Shown here piece after piece: positions 8,148 through 17,307 of a stretch of 64,000 nucleotides of DNA. The notes under the pieces were generated by a model. That model made no database searches, was not told where the DNA came from, and saw nothing but the letters and a program-made list of their open reading frames with translations. This stretch comes from Actinoplanes sichuanensis (GTDB taxonomy: Bacteria > Actinomycetota > Actinomycetes > Mycobacteriales > Micromonosporaceae). Made by a program: the position numbers and the translations under genes. Every line of letters starts with the position of its first letter. The first letter of the stretch is position 1. Location: contig NZ_AP028461.1 in the NCBI RefSeq assembly GCF_033097365.1, forward strand, positions 10,815,501 to 10,879,500, written 5' to 3'.

Positions 8148-11100
8148 GTGCCAGGCAAGGCCCGCGTACACGAGCTCGCCAAAGAGCTCGGGGTCGACAG
8201 CAAGACCGTTCTCGCCACCCTGAAGGAGATGGGCGAGTTCGTTAAGTCCGCGTCCAGCACCGTCGAGGCCCCCGTGGCCCGCCGGCTGCGTGGCGCCCTG
8301 GAGCAGGGTGGCGCCATTCCGGCGTCCTCCTCGGCTCCGGCGCCGAGTGCGCCCACCTCAGGTGGCCCCGGCCCGTCCGGCTCGCCGCGTCCGGGTCCCC
8401 CGATGGGGCGGCCGCAGCCGCCGCGTCGTCCGGGTCCCGCTCCGAGCGCGCCCACCAACAGCCCTACTTCCCCCGCGCCCACCCCCGGTCCGTTCCGTCC
8501 GGGTCCCAAGCCGGCCGTTCCCGGCCGTCCGGGCCCGACTCCCGGTCCGGTCGCGAAACCGGCCAGCGCCCACGACATCGAGGTGGCGGCCGCCGAGGCG
8601 CGCGCCTCGGCGTTGAAGGCCGAGCAGGAGGCCGCGGTCAAGGCCGCACAGGCCGCTCGCACGCGGGACGCCGAGCGCCGTCAGGGCACGACCGAGGGTG
8701 GCGCTCCGCGCGGCCCGCGGCCCGGCCCCGGCAGTGTTCCGCCTCGTCCGGGTTCGCCCGCCGCCGGTCGTACCGGTGGCCAGGGTGGTCCGGGTGCCCC
8801 GGGTGGTCCCCGTCCCGGTCCGGCCGGCGGCGCTCCGCGTCCGCCCGCGCGTGGCCCGGGTAACAACCCGTTCGGTGTCTCCGGCGGCGGCGCTCCGCGT
8901 CCCACGCCGGGCTCGATGCCGCGTCCGAACCAGGCGGGCATGCCGCCGCGGCCGAGCCCCGCCTCGATGCCGCCGCGGCCCAGCCCCGCCTCGATGCCCT
9001 CGCAGCGTCCCGCCGGTCCCGGCGGCGGCCGTGGCGGTCCCGGTGGCGGCGCAGGTCGTCCCGGCGGTCCCGGTGGCGGTGCAGGCCGTCCCGGTGGCGG
9101 CGGTGGCGGCTACCGCGGTGGTGGCGGCGGCGCCGGTGGCGGTTTCCGTCCCGGTGGCGGCGGCGGTGCCGGTGGTGGCTTCCGTCCGGGCGGTCCCGGT
9201 GGCGGCGGCGGTGGCTTCCGTCCCGGTGGTCCCGGTGGCGGCGGCGGTGGCCCGGTCGGTGCCGGTGCTCCGGGTCGTCCCGGTGGCGGCGGTCCCGGTG
9301 GCCGTGGTCGTGGCGGCGGCGCGGCGGGTGCCTTCGGGCGTCCCGGCGGCCGGCCGACCCGTGGCCGGAAGTCGAAGAAGCAGCGGCGTCAAGAGTTCGA
9401 CAACCTGTCCGCCCCGCAGATGAGCTCTGGTGCTCCTCGCGGTAGTGGCCAGGACGTCCGGCTCTCGCGTGGCTCGTCGCTCTCCGACTTCGCCGACAAG
9501 ATCAACGCCAACCCGGGCTCGCTCGTCCAGGAGATGTTCAACCTGGGCGAGATGGTCACCGCGACGCAGTCGGTGTCCGATGACACCCTGCTGCTGCTCG
9601 GTGAGCACCTGGGCTTCAACGTCGTGATCGTCAGCCCCGAGGACGAGGACCGTGAGCTGCTCGCGCAGTTCGACATCGACCTCGACGCCGAGGTGGCGGA
9701 GGACCGTCTGGTCACCCGTCCGCCGGTGGTGACCGTCATGGGTCACGTCGACCACGGTAAGACGAAGCTGCTCGACGCGATCCGCAAGACCAACGTGGTC
9801 GCCGGCGAGGCGGGTGGCATCACCCAGCACATCGGTGCCTACCAGGTCGTCGTCCCCCACCAGGGGGAGGACCGGGCGATCACCTTCATCGACACCCCGG
9901 GTCACGAGGCGTTCACCGCCATGCGTGCCCGTGGTGCCAAGGTGACCGACATCGTGATCCTGGTGGTCGCGGCCGACGACGGCGTCATGCCGCAGACGGT
10001 CGAGGCGCTCAACCACGCGAAGGCGGCCGACGTGCCGATCGTCGTCGCGGTGAACAAGGTCGACAAGCCGGACGCCAACCCGGACAAGGTCCGGCAGCAG
10101 CTGACCGACTACGGCCTGCTCGCTGAGGAGTACGGCGGCGACACGATGTTCGTCAACGTCGCGGCCAAGCCCGGCATCGGCATCGACGACCTCCTCGAGG
10201 CCGTCCTGCTGACCGCCGACGCGGCGCTCGAGCTGACCGCCCCGATCGACGGCCCCGCCCAGGGTGTCGCGGTCGAGGCCCACCTGGACAAGGGTCGCGG
10301 TGCCGTGGCCACCGTCCTGGTGCAGAAGGGCACGCTGCGGGCCGGTGACTCGATCGTCGCCGGTGGTGCGCACGGTCGTGTCCGGGCCATGCTCGACGAG
10401 AACGGCAACGCGATCGCCGAGGCCGGTCCGGCCCGTCCGGTCCTGGTGCTCGGTCTCACCTCGGTTCCGAGTGCGGGTGACACCTTCCTCGCGGCTGAGG
10501 ACGACCGCACCGTGCGGCAGATCGCCGAGCAGCGGCAGGCTCGCCGTCGTGCGGCGACCTTCGCCAACTCGGGTCGCCGGAAGTCGATGGAAGACATCAT
10601 GCGCGAGATCGAGAAGGGCGAGACGACTGCTCTCACCCTGATCATCAAGGGTGATGGTTCGGGTTCGGTCGAGGCCCTCGAAGAGGCGCTGTTCAAGATC
10701 GAGATCCCGAGCGAGGTCGAGCTCAAGGTCATCCACCGCGGCGTCGGTGCGATCACCGAGAGCGACGTCAACCTGGCGTCGGCCTCGTCCGACCAGATCG
10801 CCACGATCATCGGCTTCAATGTCCGGGCCTCGAACAAGGTCAAGGAGATGGCCGACCGCGCCGGCGTGGAGATCCGCTACTACAGCGTGATCTACCAGGC
10901 CATCGAGGAGATCGAGGCGGCTCTGAAGGGCCTGCTCAAGCCGGAGTACGAAGAGGTCGAGCTGGGCACCGCGGAGATCCGCGAGGTCTTCCGCTCGTCC
11001 AAGATCGGTCTCATCGCGGGTTGTATCGTCCGCTCGGGCCTGATCAAGCGGAACGCCAAGGCCCGGATCATCCGGGACGGCACGGTCGTGGCCGACAACG

Positions 11101-11249
11101 TCACGATCAGCTCGCTGAAGCGGTTCAAGGACGACGCCACCGAGGTCCGCGAGGGCTTCGAGTGTGGTCTGACCCTGAGCGGCTACGGCTCTCCGCAGAT
11201 CGGCGACACCATCGAGACGTGGGAGATGCGCGAGAAGCCGCGCGCGTAA
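8148..11249 (+). CDS. infB: Translation initiation factor IF-2
   Basis: GTPase that brings initiator tRNA to the ribosome. The 1033-residue protein starts with an IF2_N domain ([20 protein letters not shown]), followed by a linker of nearly 400 residues rich in Pro, Gly and Arg, including three [12 protein letters not shown] repeats near 8940-9000 and long Gly runs at 9010-9340. A second IF2_N region follows. The G domain has G1 GHVDHGKT (532-539), G3 DTPGH (582-586) and G4 NKVD (636-639), then domains II-IV. GTG 8148 was chosen because GAGGAG (8138-8143) precedes it and the product begins like other IF-2 proteins. The long low-complexity linker is typical of high-GC actinomycetes. Confidence 0.97.
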   Translation: MPGKARVHELAKELGVDSKTVLATLKEMGEFVKSASSTVEAPVARRLRGALEQGGAIPASSSAPAPSAPTSGGPGPSGSPRPGPPMGRPQPPRRPGPAPSAPTNSPTSPAPTPGPFRPGPKPAVPGRPGPTPGPVAKPASAHDIEVAAAEARASALKAEQEAAVKAAQAARTRDAERRQGTTEGGAPRGPRPGPGSVPPRPGSPAAGRTGGQGGPGAPGGPRPGPAGGAPRPPARGPGNNPFGVSGGGAPRPTPGSMPRPNQAGMPPRPSPASMPPRPSPASMPSQRPAGPGGGRGGPGGGAGRPGGPGGGAGRPGGGGGGYRGGGGGAGGGFRPGGGGGAGGGFRPGGPGGGGGGFRPGGPGGGGGGPVGAGAPGRPGGGGPGGRGRGGGAAGAFGRPGGRPTRGRKSKKQRRQEFDNLSAPQMSSGAPRGSGQDVRLSRGSSLSDFADKINANPGSLVQEMFNLGEMVTATQSVSDDTLLLLGEHLGFNVVIVSPEDEDRELLAQFDIDLDAEVAEDRLVTRPPVVTVMGHVDHGKTKLLDAIRKTNVVAGEAGGITQHIGAYQVVVPHQGEDRAITFIDTPGHEAFTAMRARGAKVTDIVILVVAADDGVMPQTVEALNHAKAADVPIVVAVNKVDKPDANPDKVRQQLTDYGLLAEEYGGDTMFVNVAAKPGIGIDDLLEAVLLTADAALELTAPIDGPAQGVAVEAHLDKGRGAVATVLVQKGTLRAGDSIVAGGAHGRVRAMLDENGNAIAEAGPARPVLVLGLTSVPSAGDTFLAAEDDRTVRQIAEQRQARRRAATFANSGRRKSMEDIMREIEKGETTALTLIIKGDGSGSVEALEEALFKIEIPSEVELKVIHRGVGAITESDVNLASASSDQIATIIGFNVRASNKVKEMADRAGVEIRYYSVIYQAIEEIEAALKGLLKPEYEEVELGTAEIREVFRSSKIGLIAGCIVRSGLIKRNAKARIIRDGTVVADNVTISSLKRFKDDATEVREGFECGLTLSGYGSPQIGDTIETWEMREKPRA

Positions 11250-11266
11250 CCCGTATCGGATCGACG

Positions 11267-11298
11267 ACGGCCCCCGGTGCTCAGGCACCGGGGGCCGT
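11267..11298 (+). terminator. Hairpin terminator after infB
   Basis: A perfect 14-bp inverted repeat (ACGGCCCCCGGTGC / GCACCGGGGGCCGT) with a four-base loop, 17 bases after the infB stop. There is no T tract, as is usual for actinobacterial stem-only terminators. It separates the operon from the methyltransferase gene. Confidence 0.75.
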
Positions 11299-11315
11299 CT
11301 CGGCAGAATGGCCGC

Positions 11316-12341
11316 ATGTCCCGGTATGCCTTGCTGCTCGCTCCGTCCGCCAACCGCGTCTACGCCGATCAGGCGTCGCGCATGTCCCAGGCGGAGCTGG
11401 CCGCGTTCGCGCCGGTCCTCTCGTCGGAGCTCGCCGACATCGAGGTGTCGCTGATCGGCGGGGTGGAGTATCTGACCTTCAGCGCCGAGCTCGGCGACAC
11501 CGACATCGGATACCTGTCGAACCTCTCGTCGGCCTACGCGCTCTTCGAGCGGGTCGAGGATCTGCTGCGGCCGCTGACGCTGACCCCGCTGGCCCGGTAC
11601 GACAGCGACCTCATCACGATCCCGAAGTACGCGGGCAAGACCAACGAGCAGTTCACCAAGCTGGTCCTCAACCTCACCCTGCTGGCCTCGGCCTCCGCGG
11701 GGCGGATGCTCGACGGCGGCCTCACCGTCCTCGATCCCCTGTGCGGCCGGGGGACGACCCTCAACCAGGCTTTGATGTACGGCTACGACGGCATCGGCGT
11801 GGAGATCGACGGCAAGGACGTCGAGGCGTACAAGCTGTTCCTCCAGACGTGGCTGAAGCGTAAGCGCCTGAAGCACACCGCCGAGCTGGTGCCGATGCGC
11901 CGCCAGGGCCGCCGGGCCGCCCGCCGGCTGGAGGTGACGATGGCCGCCAGTAAGGACGATCACAAGGCGGGCGCCGTGCAGAAGGTGACGGTGCTGCACG
12001 CCGACACCACCGGGCTGGACGGTCTGATCCGGGGCAACGTCGCCGACGTGTTGGTGGCCGACCTGCCGTACGGGGTGGCGCACGGCAGTTACGACGACGG
12101 TGGCGGCATCTCCCGGCGCCCGCTGGACCTGCTGGAGCGGGCCGTGCCGGAGTGGCTGCCGCTGCTGCGTCCGGGTGGTGCGATCGGCCTGTCCTGGAAC
12201 ACCAAGGTGGCCAAACGGGAGCTGGCTGAGGACATCCTGCTGGCAAACGATCTGGAGATCGTCGAGCACCTGCCGCTGGAGCACCGGGTGGACCAGGGCA
12301 TCGAGCGCGACGTGATCGTGGCCCGCAAAATCCCGCGCTGA
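11316..12341 (+). CDS. TRM11-like SAM-dependent methyltransferase
   Basis: A 341-residue protein whose C-terminal half is a Rossmann methyltransferase: motif I DPLCGRGTT (140-148), an acidic strand end GIGVEID, and the target-base pocket motif DLPYG (249-253), a variant of the N/DPPY motif of amino-methylating enzymes. The N-terminal part (ALLLAPSANRVYADQASRM onwards) is not a clear THUMP domain. Family members modify guanosine in tRNA or adenine in DNA; the short DLPYG and UPF0020-like DPLCGRG pattern favour an RNA substrate, by inference. ATG 11316 was chosen over upstream alternatives that would run into the infB terminator. It is isolated from infB by that hairpin. Confidence 0.7.
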   Translation: MSRYALLLAPSANRVYADQASRMSQAELAAFAPVLSSELADIEVSLIGGVEYLTFSAELGDTDIGYLSNLSSAYALFERVEDLLRPLTLTPLARYDSDLITIPKYAGKTNEQFTKLVLNLTLLASASAGRMLDGGLTVLDPLCGRGTTLNQALMYGYDGIGVEIDGKDVEAYKLFLQTWLKRKRLKHTAELVPMRRQGRRAARRLEVTMAASKDDHKAGAVQKVTVLHADTTGLDGLIRGNVADVLVADLPYGVAHGSYDDGGGISRRPLDLLERAVPEWLPLLRPGGAIGLSWNTKVAKRELAEDILLANDLEIVEHLPLEHRVDQGIERDVIVARKIPR

Positions 12342-12358
12342 CCGACGGGTCCGCCGAG

Positions 12359-12364
12359 TAGCGT
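12359..12364 (+). promoter_or_regulatory. -10 hexamer TAGCGT of the DUF503 gene
   Basis: TAGCGT ends eight bases before the ATG at 12373, with no ribosome site between, suggesting a leaderless start. Confidence 0.35.
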
Positions 12365-12372
12365 GCTCGCTG

Positions 12373-12666
12373 ATGTATACCGAGACCGCGATCTTCGACC
12401 TGCTCCTGCCCGGTGACTCGCATTCGCTGAAGCAGAAGCGTTCCTATGTCCGGCCGATCATCGCGATGCTGAAGAAGTTCGACGTCAGCGTCGCCGAGGT
12501 GGGCCTGCACGACCTGCATGGCCGTGCGCAGATCGGGGTAGCCGTGGTGGCGGCGGAGGCGTCCCAGGCGCGTGCCGTCGTCGACACCTGTGAGAACCAG
12601 GTGGCCGGGCGCCCCGAGATCGAGCTGCTCTCCGTCAAGCGAAGGCTGTACGGCGACGACGATTGA
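12373..12666 (+). CDS. DUF503 (YlxP-like) protein
   Basis: A 97-residue protein with the DUF503 features HSLKQKRSYVRPIIAMLKKFDVSVAEVG near the N-terminus and a C-terminal VKRRLYGDD. The family is found next to rbfA in many Gram-positive bacteria (ylxP in Bacillus), exactly as here, and is linked to ribosome maturation only by that position. A ferredoxin-like fold is known for the family; the molecular role is not. Confidence 0.85.
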   Translation: MYTETAIFDLLLPGDSHSLKQKRSYVRPIIAMLKKFDVSVAEVGLHDLHGRAQIGVAVVAAEASQARAVVDTCENQVAGRPEIELLSVKRRLYGDDD

Positions 12667-12738
12667 GCGCCTGGGTACGCTTCAGCAGTTGGGCGGGGGC
12701 GGTACGACCCGCGGGATACACAGTCGGAGGTGGGCGAG

Positions 12739-13212
12739 ATGTCCAACCCAGCCAAGACGCGCCGGCATGCGGAGCGGATCAAGGAGCTGGTGGCCAGGCT
12801 GGTGCGGGAGATCAAGGATCCCCGCCTCGGCATGGTGACGATCACGGACGCCCGGATCACCGGCGACCTGCGCGAGGCGACGGTCTTCTACACGGTTCTG
12901 GGTGACGTGACCGAGCAGGCGTCCACGGCGGCGGCGCTGGAGAGCGCGAAGGGCATGCTGCGCACCCGGGTCGGGCACGCGCTCGCTCTGCGGCACTCGC
13001 CGAGCCTGACGTTCGTGCTGGACGACGTTCAGAACCATGTCAAGGAGATCGACGACCTGCTGGCCGAGGCCCGGCATCGGGACCAGGAGGTCCAGCAGAT
13101 CGCGGCCGGTGCGACGTATGCCGGGGACCCGGACCCGTACAAGAGCGAGGACGACGACGAGATCGAGGACGACGAGCCGGAGCCGGTCGGCGCCCGCGAG
13201 GACAAGGGGTGA
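12739..13212 (+). CDS. rbfA: 30S ribosome-binding factor RbfA
   Basis: Cold-shock and 30S maturation factor acting on the 5' region of 16S rRNA. The KH-like core is visible in RHAERIKELVARLVREIKDP, LGMVTITDARITGDLREATVFYTVLG and LRTRVGHALALRHSPSLTFVLDD. An acidic tail of about 40 residues (SEDDDEIEDDEPEP) extends the 157-residue protein. ATG 12739 sits eight bases after CGGAGG; the GTG at 12730 lies within that ribosome site and was rejected. It overlaps the DHH gene by GTGA. Confidence 0.95.
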   Translation: MSNPAKTRRHAERIKELVARLVREIKDPRLGMVTITDARITGDLREATVFYTVLGDVTEQASTAAALESAKGMLRTRVGHALALRHSPSLTFVLDDVQNHVKEIDDLLAEARHRDQEVQQIAAGATYAGDPDPYKSEDDDEIEDDEPEPVGAREDKG

Positions 13213-14219
13213 CCGAGGGTCCGTCCGCCGATCTGTGGGCCGCCGCGGTCGCGGCGGTCCGCGCGGCCGGCCCCGATGACGAGGTCCAGCTGATCTGTCA
13301 CGTCAGTCCCGACGGGGACGCGCTCGGCAGCATGCTGGGTTTCGGGCTCGGGCTGCGGCGCCTCGGATTCACCCGGGTTCGCGCGACGTTCCCGGGTGAC
13401 TTCGTGGTGCCTACGCCGTACCAAAAGCTCCCCGGTGTGGATCTGCTCGTGCCGGAAGCGGACGCCTTCGCCGACCCGCGCCTGGTGCTGGTCTTCGATG
13501 TGGCGAGCGAGTCGCGCCTCGGCGCGCTCGCCGACCGGGTCACGGCCGCGCCGGCCAGTGTGATCCTCGACCACCACGCGTCGAACACCGGATTCGGTGG
13601 GGTACGGCTGGTCGACCCGCACGCGGCGGCGACCTCGGTGGTGGCCGACGGGCTTCTGAGTCGTCTCGGTGTGCCGCTGGACCCGGAGATCGCCGAGTGT
13701 TTCTATGTCGCGCTGGCGACCGACACCGGTTCGTTCAAGTTCGACATGACCACGGTATCGGTTCACGAGCTGGCGGCGCGGCTGATCGCCACCGGGCTCC
13801 GGCCGGGGGAGATATCCCGGCGGATCTTCGACAGCAAGCCCTTCGGGGCGATGAAGCTCACCGGCGAGGTGATCGGGCGGGCGATCCTGGAGCCGGCCGC
13901 GGCCGGTGGGCGGGGCATGGTCTGGACGTACGCGACGCTGGCCGACCTGGAGCGGCACGCGCAGCCGCCGTACGTGCTGGACACCCTGATCGACCCGGTG
14001 CGCTCGGTCGCCGAGGCGGACGTGTCGGTGGTGGTGAAGCAGGTGGCGGCGGGCGAGTGGTCGGTGTCCCTGCGCAGCAAGGGCGCGGTCGACGTGAGCG
14101 CGGTGGCGGTCTCGCAGGGCGGTGGCGGTCACCGTCTGGCCGCCGGTTTCACCGGGTACGGGGAGCCGTCCGACGTGATGGACACGGTTCGTCGGCTAGT
14201 TGACGAATACCTGAATTAG
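13209..14219 (+). CDS. DHH/DHHA1 phosphoesterase, NrnA-like
   Basis: A 336-residue protein of the bifunctional oligoribonuclease and phosphoadenosine phosphatase family. Metal-binding motifs are His31-x3-Asp35-x-Asp37 (HVSPDGDALGS), Asp97, and Asp121-His-His123 (ILDHHASNTG). The C-terminal DHHA1 domain ends with a glycine-rich GGGGHRLAAGF motif. NrnA enzymes degrade two- to five-residue RNA and some cyclic-dinucleotide products. The GTG start overlaps the rbfA stop, so the two are coupled, as in many actinobacteria where rbfA is followed by this gene and then truB. Confidence 0.92.
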   Translation: MTEGPSADLWAAAVAAVRAAGPDDEVQLICHVSPDGDALGSMLGFGLGLRRLGFTRVRATFPGDFVVPTPYQKLPGVDLLVPEADAFADPRLVLVFDVASESRLGALADRVTAAPASVILDHHASNTGFGGVRLVDPHAAATSVVADGLLSRLGVPLDPEIAECFYVALATDTGSFKFDMTTVSVHELAARLIATGLRPGEISRRIFDSKPFGAMKLTGEVIGRAILEPAAAGGRGMVWTYATLADLERHAQPPYVLDTLIDPVRSVAEADVSVVVKQVAAGEWSVSLRSKGAVDVSAVAVSQGGGGHRLAAGFTGYGEPSDVMDTVRRLVDEYLN

Positions 14220-14237
14220 CAGCCGTTTCCGCTGCGT

Positions 14238-14273
14238 GGCGGGGGTCACTCGGGAGGGTGGCGCCCGCCTTTT
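14238..14273 (+). terminator. Rho-independent terminator after the rbfA-DHH pair
   Basis: GGCGGG (14238-14243) pairs with CCCGCC (14264-14269), with additional pairing inside the loop, followed by TTTT. It lies 19 bases after the DHH stop. The rest of the stretch to 14498 shows no gene that I recognise. Confidence 0.5.
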
Positions 14274-14498
14274 CCATCCCGGATCGCGGGATCCAGGCCT
14301 GCAACGGCGGGACTGAACGTTAGTTTGGGACCTGAACGGTGATTTGGTTCGCCGCGGCTGCCACCGATGCCGCCCGCGAGCCCTCGAGCCACCCGGGTCC
14401 ACCGCCCTGGGTCGCGTCACCTGGGCCAGTGGCCGCGGCGATCCCGGGGCCGGCTGGTGACGCTCCGCTCGACCCATCCGTGCTGGAAGGAAACTCTG

Positions 14499-14588
14499 AT
14501 GGCTGCCAAGCCGAAGCCGAAGCCCGCTGACGACGCCGCCGAGCAGGCCCGCCGCGCTCTCCAGACCTCGATGGACACGCGTCAGTAG
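14499..14588 (+). CDS. Small Lys/Pro-rich hypothetical protein (29 residues)
   Basis: The short frame encodes a protein beginning MAAKPKPKPADDAAEQARRA and ending in SMDTRQ. It has a good ribosome site, GGAAGG at 14485-14490, eight bases before the ATG, and an alternating Lys-Pro start followed by a short amphipathic helix. I know no family. The strong ribosome site and lone position between two terminated units are the only support; it could be a chance frame. Confidence 0.45.
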   Translation: MAAKPKPKPADDAAEQARRALQTSMDTRQ

Positions 14589-14645
14589 GTGTAAGTGACG
14601 GGTCGTCTTGCGACCCTTACCAGTGGGCGGGCATCATGGGTATCC

Positions 14646-15977
14646 ATGAGCCCGCCTGCCGATGCGCACCTCCAGCCACAGCGCACCGCGACGGCCCGCC
14701 GGATCGCCGGCCTGGCCCTGCCCGCGCTCGTGGTCCTGGCCGCCGAGCCGCTCTACGTCCTCGTCGACACCGCGGTGGTCGGCCACCTCGGGTCCCTCCC
14801 GCTGGCCGCCGTCGCGATCGGCGGGACGATCATGTCGTTCGCCGTGTGGTTCGGGACGCTCATGGCGTACGGGACCACCGGTCGTGCCGCCCGTCGCTTC
14901 GGTGCCGGTGACCGGGCCGCCGCGGTCGCCGAGGGTGTTCAGGCCTCCTGGCTGGCGCTCGGCGCCGGTCTGCTCCTCGCCGTGGGCGGTGTCTTCGCCG
15001 CCGGGCCGCTCGCCGGGCTCCTCGCCGGTGACCCGGCGACCGCCGAGGCCGCCGCCGGTTGGCTGCGGATCGCCGTCCTGGGCGCGCCGGGCCTGCTCCT
15101 CGCCGCGGCCGGCAACGGCTGGATGCGCGGCGTCCAGGACACCCGCCGACCGCTCTGGATCGTGCTCGGCGCCAACGTGCTCTCCGCGATCCTCTGCCCG
15201 GTCCTGGTCTATGGCGCCGGGCTCGGGCTGACCGGCTCGGCCATCGCGAACGTCACCGCGCAGACCCTCGGCGGCCTGCTCTTCCTGATCGCGTTGATCC
15301 GCGAGACCCGCGCGCTGCGGCCGGTGCCGTCGATCATCGTGCGGCAGGTGGTGCTCGGTCGCGACCTGCTCATCCGGGGCGCCGCCTTCCAGGCCTGCTT
15401 CCTGTCCGCTACCGCGGTCGCCTCCCGGTTCGGGGTCGCCGCGGTGGGCGCTCACCAGATCGGGCTGCAACTCTGGTTCTTCGCGGCGCTCGCCCTCGAC
15501 GCCGTCGCCATCGCCGCACAGTCACTGGTCGGGGCGGCTCTCGGTGCCGGGGCCGCGGCCGAGGCCCGGGATGTGGCCCGCCGGGTCACCCTCGCCGGTG
15601 GTGTCGCGGCGGTGGGGTTCGCCGTGCTGGCCGCCGCCGGGGCCTCGGTGGTGCCCGGCTGGTTCACCCCGGATCCGGCGGTGCACGACCAGGCGGCGAT
15701 CATCTGGCCCTGGTTCGTGGCGTTGCTGCCGTTCGCCGGTGTCGTCTACGCACTGGACGGGGTGTTCATCGGCGCCGGCGATGTGGCGTTCCTACGCACG
15801 CTGACGATCCTGTCGGCGCTCCTCGGGTTCCTTCCGGCGATCTGGACGGCCTACGCGCTCGATCTCGGGCTGGGCGGGGTCTGGGCCGGGCTGGGGCTGT
15901 TCACGCTGGCCCGGTTCGCCGGTCTGGTCTGGCGCTGGCGCTCCCCGCACTGGCTGGTCACCGGTGCCACCCGCTGA
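14646..15977 (+). CDS. MATE family efflux transporter, DinF-like
   Basis: A 443-residue integral membrane protein with about twelve hydrophobic segments in two halves. The start of the first half, LALPALVVLAAEPLYVLVDTAVVGHLG, is the DinF-subgroup signature. MATE proteins export cationic drugs and metabolites in exchange for sodium or protons. Helix ends carry the usual pattern (GNGWMRGVQDTRRP between halves). ATG 14646 places the first helix about 20 residues in; the earlier GTG at 14595 would add a non-conserved stretch. A MATE gene at this position upstream of truB is common in actinobacteria, with no known link to translation. Confidence 0.88.
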   Translation: MSPPADAHLQPQRTATARRIAGLALPALVVLAAEPLYVLVDTAVVGHLGSLPLAAVAIGGTIMSFAVWFGTLMAYGTTGRAARRFGAGDRAAAVAEGVQASWLALGAGLLLAVGGVFAAGPLAGLLAGDPATAEAAAGWLRIAVLGAPGLLLAAAGNGWMRGVQDTRRPLWIVLGANVLSAILCPVLVYGAGLGLTGSAIANVTAQTLGGLLFLIALIRETRALRPVPSIIVRQVVLGRDLLIRGAAFQACFLSATAVASRFGVAAVGAHQIGLQLWFFAALALDAVAIAAQSLVGAALGAGAAAEARDVARRVTLAGGVAAVGFAVLAAAGASVVPGWFTPDPAVHDQAAIIWPWFVALLPFAGVVYALDGVFIGAGDVAFLRTLTILSALLGFLPAIWTAYALDLGLGGVWAGLGLFTLARFAGLVWRWRSPHWLVTGATR

Positions 15978-16013
15978 AGGCTGATCGTCAGCGTCGTCTC
16001 GAAGGCCACCGAA

Positions 16014-16019
16014 TAGGGT
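16014..16019 (+). promoter_or_regulatory. -10 hexamer TAGGGT of truB
   Basis: TAGGGT ends six bases before the GTG at 16026; GGGCGGGTG follows directly, leaving no room for a leader. Confidence 0.4.
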
Positions 16020-16025
16020 GGGCGG

Positions 16026-16913
16026 GTGAACACGGACGGACTGATCGTGGTGGACAAACCGGCCGGGATGACGTCGCACGACGTCGTCGCCCGGATCCGG
16101 CGGCTGGCGAAGACCCGACGGGTGGGGCACGGCGGGACGCTGGACCCGATGGCCACCGGTGTCCTGATCATCGGGGTCAATCGGGCCACCCGCCTGCTGA
16201 CCTACGTGATCGGTGCGGAGAAGAGCTACGCCGCGACGATCCGGCTCGGTGAGTCGACGATCACCGACGACGCCGAGGGCGACGTCACCGCGACGGTCCC
16301 GGCCGGGCACGTCACCGACGAGGCGATCCGGGCCGGGCTGGCCGTCCAGGTCGGTGAGATCGACCAGGTGCCCAGCGCGGTCAGCGCTATCAAGATCAAC
16401 GGTGAGCGGGCGTACAAGCGGGTCCGGGACGGGGAGACCGTGGAGATCCCGGCTCGCCGGATCACCGTCTACCGGCTCGACGTCCTCGACATCAGGCGGC
16501 CCGCCGGCCGCGAGGTGGTCGACGTGGACATCGAGGTGACCTGCTCCTCCGGCACGTACATCCGGGCCGTCGCCCGCGACCTGGGCACCACCCTCGGTGT
16601 CGGCGGTCACCTGACCGCGCTGCGGCGGACCGCGGTCGGCGGGATGACCCTGGACGCCGCGTCCACCCTGGCCGAGTTGGAGGAGCGGGCACCCGACGTG
16701 ATCGGGCTGCCGCTCGCGGAGGCCGCCCGGCGCGCGTTCCCGCAGCGGGTCGCGAACGAGGAGGAGACCCGGGTGCTGCGGCACGGCGGGCCGCTGCCGG
16801 CGGTCGGTATCGAGGGGCCGTATGCGGTCTTCGACCCGGCCGGCGAGGTGCTCGCGGTGGTCAGCGAACGCGACGGCCGGGCCCGAGCCGAGATCGTCCT
16901 GGCCCCCGCCTGA
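16026..16913 (+). CDS. truB: tRNA pseudouridine-55 synthase TruB
   Basis: Makes pseudouridine 55 in the T loop of tRNA. The 295-residue protein has GLIVVDKPAGMTSHDVV at its start, the catalytic motif GHGGTLDPMATGVL with nucleophile Asp40, and conserved KSYAATIRLG, SAIKINGERAYKRVRDG and TYIRAVARDLG segments. The C-terminal part forms the usual actinobacterial PUA-like tail. It ends one base before the convergent response regulator stop. Confidence 0.96.
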   Translation: MNTDGLIVVDKPAGMTSHDVVARIRRLAKTRRVGHGGTLDPMATGVLIIGVNRATRLLTYVIGAEKSYAATIRLGESTITDDAEGDVTATVPAGHVTDEAIRAGLAVQVGEIDQVPSAVSAIKINGERAYKRVRDGETVEIPARRITVYRLDVLDIRRPAGREVVDVDIEVTCSSGTYIRAVARDLGTTLGVGGHLTALRRTAVGGMTLDAASTLAELEERAPDVIGLPLAEAARRAFPQRVANEEETRVLRHGGPLPAVGIEGPYAVFDPAGEVLAVVSERDGRARAEIVLAPA

Positions 16914-16914
16914 G

Positions 16915-17307
16915 TCAGGGGTCGCTCAGGTGGCGGGCGATCGTGGCGACCAGGTCGGCGGCGGCGTACGGCTTGTCCAGGAAGTCGTCGCAGCCCGCCT
17001 CCAGCGCCGCCTTCTGATCCTGTGGCAGCACACTGGCGGTGACCGCGACGACGGGTGGCCGTGGTTCGCCGGTGGCGGCCAGTTCGCGGGCCAGGTTGAG
17101 ACCGTTGCCGTCGGGCAGGTTGATGTCGAGCAGGATCAGGTCGAAGTCGGTGTCGGCCAGTCGTTCTCGGGCGGCGGCCAGCGTGGCGGCGTCGACCAGT
17201 TCGGCGTCCCGGACCGCGGCGACGGCGGCTCGGGCCAGCACCGCCTTGACCAGCATGCGGTTCAGTTCCTCGTCCTCGACCAGGAGGATGCGGTGCGGTT
17301 CGCTCAC
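16915..17307 (-). CDS. Single-domain response regulator (CheY-like)
   Basis: A 130-residue stand-alone receiver domain: acidic pocket Glu11-Asp12 (LLVEDEELN), phosphoacceptor Asp61 (LILLDINLPDGNG), Thr90 and Lys112 (FLDKPY). No output domain follows. It is co-transcribed with the membrane hybrid kinase: the kinase stop and this GTG start overlap as GTGA, so it is a likely phosphoacceptor of that kinase. Such receivers usually act by protein contact or as phosphate sinks. Confidence 0.92.
   Translation of the reverse strand: MSEPHRILLVEDEELNRMLVKAVLARAAVAAVRDAELVDAATLAAARERLADTDFDLILLDINLPDGNGLNLARELAATGEPRPPVVAVTASVLPQDQKAALEAGCDDFLDKPYAAADLVATIARHLSDP

Noticed and set aside
8358..12284. 1308-residue open frame on the minus strand across infB and the methyltransferase
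   Set aside because: It lies antisense to infB, whose motifs are clear, and consists of low-complexity Gly/Arg/Thr patterns from high GC third positions. It has no family resemblance.
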